Below, piece by piece: positions 1 through 5,239 of a stretch of DNA of 5,390 nucleotides. The stretch lies in NCBI GenBank assembly GCA_026414245.1, contig JAOAJJ010000087.1, positions 1-5,390 on the forward strand, written 5' to 3'. The notes under the pieces are model-generated. The model had not been told where the DNA came from. It was given only the letters and a program-made list of their open reading frames with translations, and ran no database searches. The number at the start of each line of letters is the position of its first letter. Position 1 is the first letter of the stretch. The stretch is from Candidatus Bathyarchaeota archaeon. GTDB lineage: Archaea > Thermoproteota > Bathyarchaeia > Bathyarchaeales > DTEX01. Made by a program: the position numbers and the translations under genes.

Positions 1-1790
1 GGTTGAAGCTTATCCTGATGATCAAGCGCTTCGAATAGATCACCGGTGTAGTCGACTGGCAGGTGCGTCGAGTTTGTGTAGAAGGGTTCAGCGCCCTTAT
101 GTAGATACTTTTCGTTAGCAACAATTATATCCGGATACTTCTTTTTATCTATCTTGGCAAGCCTGTAAGATGCTCCCTCAGCCGGCGTAGCCTCTAAATT
201 ATATAAGTTACCGGTCTCCTCCTGATATTCTAGAAGCCTCTCACGAATGAATAGTAAGGTTTTAATTGCGAAAGCCAGCCCTTCACTGTTTTCAATTCCA
301 AAGCTAAACATGTTTAGTAAAGCTTCATTCATGCCTATGATTCCTATCGTTGAAAAGTGGTTTTTCCAGTATTTGCCATAAGCCTCTTTAACGAAGCGTA
401 GATAATGTCTAGAATAGGGATAAAGCCCCCTCTCAGTGAACCTCTCTAAAACTTTACGCTTTATCTCCAAGCTATCTTTGGCGAGATCCATTATTTCGCC
501 AAGTCTCTCAAAGAATCTATCTTCATCCTTAGCCATATATCCGATTCTTGGGAGATTTATTGTCACAACGCCGATTGAGCCTGTAAGCGGGTTGGCGCCG
601 AAGAAACCTCCACCACGCTTCCATAGCTCCCTATTATCTATTCTCAGGCGGCAGCACATCGAGCGGACATCTTCCGGCTTCATATCGCTGTTCACGAAGT
701 TTGAGAAGTATGGTACACCGTATTTAGCCGTTAACTCGAATATCTTTTGCGAAACGGGAGAATCCCAATCAAAATCCTTTGTTATATTGTATGTTGGGAT
801 TGGAAAAGTGAATACTCTACCCTTAGCATCTCCTTCAGTCATAACCTCAGCGAAAGCCATGTTAAGCATGTCCATTTCATCCTGCATGCCGCCATAGGTA
901 TCATCAGTCATTCTACCGCCAAATATAACAGGCTCATCCCTCATAAATCCGGGAACCTTAAGATCTAGCGTTATGTTGGTGAACGGAGTTTGGAAGCCGA
1001 CTCTCGTAGGAACATTAATGTTGAACACGAATTCCTGAAGCGCCTGCTTAACTTCCCTAAAATCTAATCCATCATAGCGGATAAATGGCGCCAAGAGCGT
1101 GTCGAAGTTGCTAAATGCCTGCGCCCCCGCAGCCTCACCTTGCAACGTGTAGAAGAAGTTTACAACCTGCCCGAGGGCTGTCCTAAAATGTCTAGCAGGC
1201 TTACTCTCAACTTTCCCGTAAACGCCGCCGAAACCCGATAACAGAAGGTCCCTTAAATCCCATCCAACACAGTATGGCCCTAAAACCCCTAAATCATGTA
1301 TATGCATGTCGCCTGAGTGGTGCGCCTCGGCAATGTTTGGCGGATATATCCGATTGGTCCAGTAGCGTTCGATAACCTTCGTTGTTAAGTAATTATTTAG
1401 GCCCTGCAATGAAAAACTCATGTTTGAGTTCTCACGTACATACCAGTCTTCTAGGTTAAGGTATTGTTCGACGAGGTCCGTGGAGCTGAGTATCTCGGCG
1501 AGTTCTCTTAAATCCTGATGCTGCTTACGATATAAAATATATGCTTTAGCAATCTTAACGTGTCCGTTTTCAATTAAAACTTTTTCCACAATATCCTGTA
1601 TCTCTTCAACTGTCGGCACACCGTCTTCACCAAAGCGCCTCCTGAGTTCACTAACAACTTTATCACTTAAACGCTTGGCGAGATCCCTATCCTCTTCACC
1701 TACAGCTTTAGTAGCCTTCCATATAGCATTAGTTATGCGTTCCTGCTCGAAGGGTTCTAGCTTACCATCCCTCTTCCTAACATACTTCAA
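1..1790 (-). CDS. nrdD: Anaerobic (class III) ribonucleoside-triphosphate reductase, C-terminus off the window
   Basis: Reduces ribonucleoside triphosphates to dNTPs in the cytoplasm under anoxic conditions by glycyl/thiyl radical chemistry. Reading the minus strand from TTG at 1790 gives 596 residues with no internal stop up to the window edge. An ATP-cone regulatory domain is seen at about residues 1-88, opening with VRKRDGKLEPF. The catalytic barrel follows, with GDMHIHDLG (160-168), CVGWDL starting at C174, and the active-site loop SMCCRLRID with C379-C380, where one cysteine is expected to carry the thiyl radical. The glycyl-radical loop and C-terminal zinc cysteines, expected about 50-150 residues further on, lie beyond position 1. 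The TTG start fits because an in-frame stop lies 10 codons upstream (1818-1820), no ATG or GTG falls between, and the ATP cone begins immediately. The radical-SAM activase NrdG is required in this family but is not in the window. The family is clear; the formate- versus redoxin-dependent subtype is left open. Confidence 0.96.
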   Translation of the reverse strand, partial: MKYVRKRDGKLEPFEQERITNAIWKATKAVGEEDRDLAKRLSDKVVSELRRRFGEDGVPTVEEIQDIVEKVLIENGHVKIAKAYILYRKQHQDLRELAEILSSTDLVEQYLNLEDWYVRENSNMSFSLQGLNNYLTTKVIERYWTNRIYPPNIAEAHHSGDMHIHDLGVLGPYCVGWDLRDLLLSGFGGVYGKVESKPARHFRTALGQVVNFFYTLQGEAAGAQAFSNFDTLLAPFIRYDGLDFREVKQALQEFVFNINVPTRVGFQTPFTNITLDLKVPGFMRDEPVIFGGRMTDDTYGGMQDEMDMLNMAFAEVMTEGDAKGRVFTFPIPTYNITKDFDWDSPVSQKIFELTAKYGVPYFSNFVNSDMKPEDVRSMCCRLRIDNRELWKRGGGFFGANPLTGSIGVVTINLPRIGYMAKDEDRFFERLGEIMDLAKDSLEIKRKVLERFTERGLYPYSRHYLRFVKEAYGKYWKNHFSTIGIIGMNEALLNMFSFGIENSEGLAFAIKTLLFIRERLLEYQEETGNLYNLEATPAEGASYRLAKIDKKKYPDIIVANEKYLHKGAEPFYTNSTHLPVDYTGDLFEALDHQDKLQ

Positions 1791-1804
1791 GAGACCAGCA
1801 CCCC
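1791..1804 (-). promoter_or_regulatory. Ribosome binding site deciding the TTG start of nrdD
   Basis: On the minus strand GGGGTG (1804-1799) lies 8 bases before the TTG at 1790. It is a plausible match to the archaeal anti-Shine-Dalgarno sequence. Upstream of it the frame is closed by two TAA codons, so no longer in-frame start is possible. Confidence 0.55.
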
Positions 1805-1882
1805 ATTTAAGTAAAACTTACGGTTATGTGATGGGTTCAGTAACCATGATTGTGGCTAAAAGAGAATAAAGTCATACAGAAA

Positions 1883-1897
1883 CTTAAATTTATTTAT
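1883..1897 (-). promoter_or_regulatory. Candidate TATA element of nrdD
   Basis: The minus strand reads TAAATAAATTTAAG here, the most TATA-like stretch upstream of nrdD. With usual archaeal spacing (about 26 bases from the box centre) transcription would begin near 1860, leaving a leader of roughly 70 bases before the TTG start. The leader holds a small dyad (GGTTA 1822-1826 / TAACC 1841-1845). A T6 tract on the same strand at 1905-1900 could end transcripts coming from the SerK-like gene. All of this is inferred from base composition and spacing. Confidence 0.4.
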
Positions 1898-1953
1898 CGA
1901 AAAAATTAGATATTGTAGAGAAATCAACCATTTAAGAAGAGAAGCGAAGTAAG

Positions 1954-1977
1954 AGGGTAAAGTTTTTATTTAACCCT
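1954..1977 (+). promoter_or_regulatory. Plus-strand BRE/TATA-like promoter in front of the hairpin
   Basis: GTAAAG (1957-1962) followed by TTTTTATT (1963-1970) resembles an archaeal BRE plus TATA box. If transcription starts at G1993, the first base of the inverted repeat, the box sits at -30 to -23, the normal archaeal geometry. No plus-strand gene follows before 3518, so the transcript would be non-coding. The box is bracketed by a short dyad, AGGGT (1954-1958) / ACCCT (1973-1977), which could be an operator or chance. Confidence 0.4.
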
Positions 1978-1992
1978 TCTAATCTTCCTTAT

Positions 1993-2076
1993 GGAGGGGG
2001 AAGACGCAGGGGAAACATTGTTTGTAGATAGGGTGTATTGAAAATTTTGTTTTCCCCGCTATGCGCTTCCCCCTCC
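1993..2076 (+). ncRNA. Candidate structured RNA: long GC-rich imperfect hairpin in the nrdD/SerK-like intergenic gap
   Basis: The arms GGAGGGGGAAG (1993-2003) and CTTCCCCCTCC (2066-2076) are perfectly complementary over 11 bases. Pairing continues after a bulged A2004 with CGCA (2005-2008)/TGCG (2062-2065). After a GCTA bulge (2058-2061) come GGGGAAA (2009-2015)/TTTCCCC (2051-2057) and then CA/TG. This gives about 24 base pairs around an AT-rich loop of roughly 30 bases. G/C-rich stems stand out in this AT-rich gap, and a promoter-like element lies about 30 bases upstream of the first stem base. I recognise no RNA family: no tRNA, SRP, RNase P, box C/D or clear H/ACA signature. Alternatives are a 3' hairpin of the SerK-like mRNA (its stop is 50 bases away on the minus strand), a protein-binding palindrome, or a small mobile relic. 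The hairpin is directly visible; transcription is inferred. Confidence 0.4.
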
Positions 2077-2125
2077 GGCTGTTGATAGAATCCATTGAAA
2101 TATTTTGAGATGGAAAGTAAGCATA

Positions 2126-2575
2126 TCATTTAAGCGAATCTAAATGCATATCAACTCTCTTCTCTATGCACGATATGTGCTTGATACATTTCTTAAAATG
2201 TAAATAATGCCACGTGGATTTAGGATTAAACGGGCTGTTTCTTAAGGCGGACTCTATAACTTCATCTTTAGTTATTTTAACGCGGTCTTTAGCCGTCGAC
2301 TTTAAACCTATCTTATCGCACATATAGTCTACGTAACAGACTGGTATCCTTGTGCAGCCGAGTAGGCGTAGGGCTTCTGCTCTATGATGCCCATCAATTA
2401 TCACATTAGTTTTTTCATCAACCACTATAGGTTTCTTAAGAACCCCGTCAAGCCATATCTCATCTTTAAGCGCTTTAACCCTAGAGCTATCGGTACGCTC
2501 ATGAGGCTTAAGGCTTGAAATCTCAACTATACATATGCGGGCCTTGACTGGAACGTTGTTCTTCTTTGACGCCAA
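2126..2575 (-). CDS. SerK-like free serine kinase / ParB-Srx-fold protein
   Basis: About 149 residues. It resembles archaeal SerK, the ADP-dependent kinase that makes O-phosphoserine from free serine for cysteine synthesis, which shares the ParB/sulfiredoxin nucleotide-binding fold. Visible features are IVEISSLKPHE (16-26, with E26 in the position expected for the catalytic Glu), GVLKKPIVVDE (44-54), the DGHHR phosphate-binding motif (61-65), and a C-terminal block ITKDEVIESAL...FNPKSTWH (101-123) resembling the SerK TKEEV...PKTTRH segment. The Arg of that block is Trp122 here. The start is set at TTG 2575 because GAGGT (2586-2582) lies 6 bases upstream and the SerK homology begins soon after. 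The longer ATG frame from 2650 would place the promoter inside the gene. It is shorter than the Thermococcus enzyme, lacking its middle insertion. It could instead be a ParB-fold regulator; kinase activity is inferred. The neighbours (uppP upstream, nrdD downstream) do not suggest a pathway. Confidence 0.75.
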   Translation of the reverse strand: MASKKNNVPVKARICIVEISSLKPHERTDSSRVKALKDEIWLDGVLKKPIVVDEKTNVIIDGHHRAEALRLLGCTRIPVCYVDYMCDKIGLKSTAKDRVKITKDEVIESALRNSPFNPKSTWHYLHFKKCIKHISCIEKRVDMHLDSLK

Positions 2576-2581
2576 GCTGAA

Positions 2582-2633
2582 ACCTCGTATACAAGATAAT
2601 ATTTGTGTTTTTATGTAATATTTAAAGCTTTTC
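2582..2633 (-). promoter_or_regulatory. Promoter and Shine-Dalgarno of the SerK-like gene
   Basis: The minus strand carries a purine-rich BRE-like GAAAAGC (2633-2627) directly followed by a near-consensus archaeal TATA box, TTTAAATAT (2626-2618). Expected initiation is near 2596, giving a leader of about 20 bases. GAGGT (2586-2582) then sits 6 bases before the TTG start at 2575. Together these are the strongest promoter/RBS pair in the window. They show that the gene can be expressed independently of uppP, which ends only 85 bases upstream. Confidence 0.65.
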
Positions 2634-2660
2634 AGTATATTTTTGTTCATAAACGTCTAA

Positions 2661-3443
2661 TTAAATCGCCAGCAAATCGATTAAGATTAAAAGAAAACCT
2701 AGAGGCAAAAGATATAATGCGAAAAGATGGAATTTATGGAGAAAACTGCGAAGAATTTTCAGTGAAGCATATCCTGAAAGCGCCGCCGTAAAGCAGCCAA
2801 AGAATAAATCTATGGGTTCAAGGCTGGCCTCCATGAGGATATTTATCTCAGAGAAGATCAGCGCTATTAATGCCCCAAATACTGATGGAATTAGTAGCAG
2901 GAATGAAAATTTAAATGCCTCTTCCCTCTTTATGCCGAGTATCAATGCTGTGGATATTGTTAAGCCGCTTCTCGATAAACCCGGGATTATTGATAGGCCC
3001 TGCATAACTCCAATTATCGCCGCCGACCTATAATCCACAAGATCCCTAGTGCATTTGCTTCTCTTTGAAGTATAAATTATTAAGCCGGAGAGGAAAAAGG
3101 CGGCTCCAAGCGGCATCATACTGTAAAAGATGTCTTTGAGAAAAAAGTTGATGGATATGCCTGCGGCTGCAGATAAAATTAAGCTGACAAAAATCTTCGG
3201 CACAATGGATACTTCTTTTGACCTGAAGTCAAATCTTATGAGACCTGTTAAAATCTTCTTAACCTCAACTCTAAAGAAAAGCACTGTAACTGCTAGTGTA
3301 CCTATATGGAGGATAACTTCAAAGAGGAGTGGAAGTCTGAGCCCTAAGAGAAGCTCAAACAGCCTTAAGTGCCCAGTGCTTGAGATCGGCAGCCATTCAG
3401 TTAAACCTTGAATCAGTCCAAGTAGTATTGTCTCAAACCTCAT
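2661..3443 (-). CDS. uppP: Undecaprenyl-diphosphatase family protein (UppP/BacA), polyprenyl pyrophosphate phosphatase
   Basis: A polytopic membrane protein of 260 residues, close to the usual family length, predicted from hydrophobicity to have about eight membrane segments. The family removes a phosphate from polyprenyl pyrophosphate, recycling the lipid carrier used for surface glycans; in archaea the substrate is presumably a dolichol-type carrier (inference). Key motifs are present. The first is QGLTEWLPISSTGHL, with Q12 and E16 as the (E/Q)xxxE pair and H25 as the conserved His. A conserved FEVILHIGTL block lies at 41-50. In the second half is PGLSRSGLT (154-162) with S157 and R158. ATG 3443 is chosen as start: QGLTE then falls at the expected distance from the N-terminus and GGGG (3454-3451) lies upstream. 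A TTG at 3464 would add seven residues. It is transcribed divergently from the archaemetzincin gene and may read into the SerK-like gene. Confidence 0.93.
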   Translation of the reverse strand: MRFETILLGLIQGLTEWLPISSTGHLRLFELLLGLRLPLLFEVILHIGTLAVTVLFFRVEVKKILTGLIRFDFRSKEVSIVPKIFVSLILSAAAGISINFFLKDIFYSMMPLGAAFFLSGLIIYTSKRSKCTRDLVDYRSAAIIGVMQGLSIIPGLSRSGLTISTALILGIKREEAFKFSFLLLIPSVFGALIALIFSEINILMEASLEPIDLFFGCFTAALSGYASLKILRSFLHKFHLFALYLLPLGFLLILIDLLAI

Positions 3444-3476
3444 TGATGTGCCCCATAACTTCAATAGTTGTAAAAA

Positions 3477-3500
3477 AATTTATAACTTAATTTATAATTT
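3477..3500. promoter_or_regulatory. Shared divergent promoter region with a 12-base tandem TATA repeat
   Basis: AATTTATAACTT (3477-3488) is followed directly by AATTTATAATTT (3489-3500), differing at one base. The right copy lies about 21-29 bases before GTG 3518, so it can serve a leaderless plus-strand transcript of the archaemetzincin homologue. The left copy, read on the minus strand as TTATAAATT, lies about 26 bases before position 3453 and can serve uppP with a leader of about 10 bases. Each copy thus seems to be placed for one of the two divergent genes. Confidence 0.5.
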
Positions 3501-3517
3501 AATAACCATAGATTAAA

Positions 3518-4069
3518 GTGCCCTCTATAGAAGCCCTCACAATAAATGAGCAGAGAGAGAACATTGAGGAAATTTTAGAGTTCATATGGGAGGCTATAGA
3601 GTATTTTCCGGCAGGTTTATGGGAAGAAGTAAACTACATTGGTAATATCAACATGAAGCATGACCTAAAGGTGAAAATTAAAGAGGAAGTGTATAACGCA
3701 TTCATTTTTAACAATCTTATTGAAAAAATCCGGAGAATAAGGAGAATTTTGCAGATTAAGGATCTTCTATTAGCTGTTACACGAGAGCCTATAGTGGCGA
3801 TTTACCATAGATTTGGAGGCAAAACCCTCAGTAGTTTCGCCACTATAGTATATGATTATGTTTCAAATGATGTAGGGGCAGTCTCCCTCTTCAAAATTGA
3901 AGAGAACATAAGCACGAAAATCATCGCGCATGGGTTGGGGCATAACCGCGGATTAAAGCATCATACTAAGCCCATAGACATTATGCATGAAGGGCTGCTT
4001 AAGAATGTGATGCTGGAAAATGAAGGGTTCTGCAATGATTGTATAAAAAGAATGCTTAGAGTAGAATAA
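3518..4069 (+). CDS. Archaemetzincin-family (M54) protein with degenerate active site, probable pseudoprotease
   Basis: 183 residues, near the usual size of AmzA, a soluble zinc metalloprotease of the metzincin clan. The family signature is HExxHxxGxxHCx4CxMx17CxxC. Here the segment AHGLGHNRGLKHH gives H138, H142, G145 and H148 in register, but the catalytic Glu is Gly139 (codon GGG, one base from GAG). The two cysteines after the third His are H149 and D154. The Met-turn M156 is kept, and CNDC (C172, C175) follows after 15 rather than 17 residues. NDVGAVSLFKIEE (117-129) corresponds to the conserved strand before the active-site helix. GTG 3518 is chosen because an in-frame TAG lies at 3509-3511; transcription is probably leaderless. 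The frame is intact, so a catalytically dead but maintained protein, perhaps binding peptide or zinc, fits better than a decaying gene. The catalytic zinc triad is preserved. Proteolysis seems unlikely. Confidence 0.8.
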   Translation: MPSIEALTINEQRENIEEILEFIWEAIEYFPAGLWEEVNYIGNINMKHDLKVKIKEEVYNAFIFNNLIEKIRRIRRILQIKDLLLAVTREPIVAIYHRFGGKTLSSFATIVYDYVSNDVGAVSLFKIEENISTKIIAHGLGHNRGLKHHTKPIDIMHEGLLKNVMLENEGFCNDCIKRMLRVE

Positions 4070-4423
4070 AAATTCTAACTCGCCCATTAGGTCTCTTTCA
4101 TGGGTTGATGGGTAAGCTGGCAGCTTGAGATGTTGGTTGAGAAGTGCAAGACAGGCAGGGGTCACTCCTTTCACTAAATTCCATCTTTAGGTGAATATGG
4201 GTTTCCGTTGCTTTAATGGTGTTGAGAAGTTTAGGAGATATGTCTCCTCCTCAGCGTGTAGAAATTTATCTAGGCGTATCCTGAAGATTTCATAGCGCTC
4301 CTTTCCTCTATATGAAGACTCGTAAAAGCATTATGGTTTCGGTTCATAATGAAGGTTGATGCGGCAGATTCAACGTTTAATCCAATAATTTTTATTTTTA
4401 AGATTAACACGCTTACTATTTTA
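4070..4423. other. Convergent intergenic region without a supportable gene
   Basis: This lies between the 3' ends of the archaemetzincin homologue (plus) and trpA (minus). I see no recognisable protein in any frame, no tRNA and no box C/D motif set. It holds small dyads: CCCAT (4083-4087)/ATGGG (4100-4104), AAGCT (4114-4118)/AGCTT (4122-4126), and AGGAGA (4233-4238)/TCTCCT (4243-4248) with a TATG loop. It also holds a 10-base direct repeat GTTGAGAAGT at 4136-4145 and 4221-4230. These may belong to 3' ends of the two transcripts. Confidence 0.5.
4389..4399 (+). terminator. Possible oligo-T terminator for plus-strand transcripts
   Basis: TTTTTATTTTT on the plus strand is the best oligo-T tract downstream of the archaemetzincin homologue; archaeal intrinsic termination depends on such tracts. 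It lies about 320 bases past the stop codon and just beyond the trpA 3' end, where it would stop transcripts before they run antisense into trpA. Evidence is composition only. Confidence 0.3.
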
Positions 4424-5239
4424 TCATATCTTCTCGGTTGCCTTTTTAAGTCTCCTAACATATTTTTTTAGATTGAGCAGCATTCTTTTTTCGTCGTCTA
4501 TGTTTTCTTCTATAATCTTGACGATTTTGCTTCCAACTATTGCGCCGTCAGCTCCATTGGTTATGATGCCTTTAATGTGGGATGGTTTGGATACTCCGAA
4601 TCCAACGGCAACGGGGATCCTCCCATCGGATATCGTTGCCGCTCTTCTTATGAAGTTAATGCTTTCCTCCCTAAGCCTCTCCCTAACACCAGTAACACCG
4701 AATACTGAAACCAGATAAAGGAATCCAGACGAGCACTCAACAATTTTCTTAAGCCGCTCGTCTGATGTTGAGGGCGCCGCGAGAAAAATAGTATCAATAT
4801 CATATTTGCTGGCTACAGCCCTATAATCCAATGACTCCTCGATAGTCATGTCTGGGACAATTACCCCGCTGACATTACTCTCATTAGCGAAGCTGAAGAA
4901 GTTTTCCAGCCCCATTCTAAAAATTACATTATAGTATGTTAGTATGATGATTGGCAGATCTGGATGCGCTACAGATATTCTCCTCGCGTTTTCCAAGACC
5001 ATGGCGGGTCTTATACCAGCTCTCAAAGCCCTCACAGCCGCTCGTTGGATAACCGGCCCATCAGCTATTGGGTCTGAAAACGGTATGCCTAGTTCAAGCA
5101 TATCTACTCCGCCATCGATTAACGCCTCAGCTATCGCTAACGTGTGGTTTGATGTCGGGTCGCCGCATGTTATGTATCCTATTAATGCGCCTTCGCCACG
5201 CCTCTTTAAACTTTCAAATTTCCTCTCTATGAGCCTCAT
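4424..5239 (-). CDS. trpA: Tryptophan synthase alpha subunit
   Basis: Cleaves indole-3-glycerol phosphate to indole and glyceraldehyde 3-phosphate; indole then passes through the tunnel to the TrpB active site. 271 residues, TIM-barrel fold, full length. The enterobacterial residue numbers are matched almost exactly: catalytic E49 in LELGIPFSDP, D60 in PIADGPVIQ, Y175, and the flexible loop-6 GVTG (181-184) with T183. Phosphate-binding glycines are seen in VGFGVS (212-217) and in VGS (235-237). The ATG at 5239 overlaps the trpB stop (ATGA), with AGGTG (5253-5249) 9 bases upstream, so translation is probably coupled. Nothing suggests loss of function. The gene ends the trp unit here: the next gene downstream is convergent. 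Confidence 0.98.
   Translation of the reverse strand: MRLIERKFESLKRRGEGALIGYITCGDPTSNHTLAIAEALIDGGVDMLELGIPFSDPIADGPVIQRAAVRALRAGIRPAMVLENARRISVAHPDLPIIILTYYNVIFRMGLENFFSFANESNVSGVIVPDMTIEESLDYRAVASKYDIDTIFLAAPSTSDERLKKIVECSSGFLYLVSVFGVTGVRERLREESINFIRRAATISDGRIPVAVGFGVSKPSHIKGIITNGADGAIVGSKIVKIIEENIDDEKRMLLNLKKYVRRLKKATEKI

Noticed and set aside
436..897. Plus-strand open frame of 153 codons
   Set aside because: It lies entirely antisense to nrdD, whose conserved motifs run through the same bases; the encoded protein has no recognisable features.
1993..2033. G-quadruplex from the G-tracts in the left arm
   Set aside because: G-runs are separated by long, uneven loops and the fourth tract is only GG; pairing with the C-rich arm is far more likely.
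1993..2076. Insertion-sequence or MITE interpretation of the inverted repeat
   Set aside because: No flanking target-site duplication and no transposase; not excluded without a genome-wide copy search.
2603..2791. Plus-strand frame of 62 codons
   Set aside because: Antisense to the uppP 3' end and the SerK-like promoter; no family resemblance or start signal.
3441..3464. TTG at 3464 as the uppP start
   Set aside because: It adds seven residues before the conserved N-terminal segment and lies close to the expected transcription start; ATG 3443 fits better.
3953..4174. Minus-strand frame of 73 codons starting GTG behind a weak purine stretch
   Set aside because: Over half is antisense to the conserved archaemetzincin motif region and the product resembles nothing I know.
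1791..4423. tRNA, box C/D sRNA or CRISPR repeat in the intergenic gaps
   Set aside because: No cloverleaf or TpsiC-type signature, no RUGAUGA/CUGA combination outside coding sequence, and no repeat-spacer periodicity.
4270..4461. Minus-strand frame of 63 codons downstream of trpA
   Set aside because: It begins inside trpA in another frame, has no ribosome binding site I can see and no recognisable domain.
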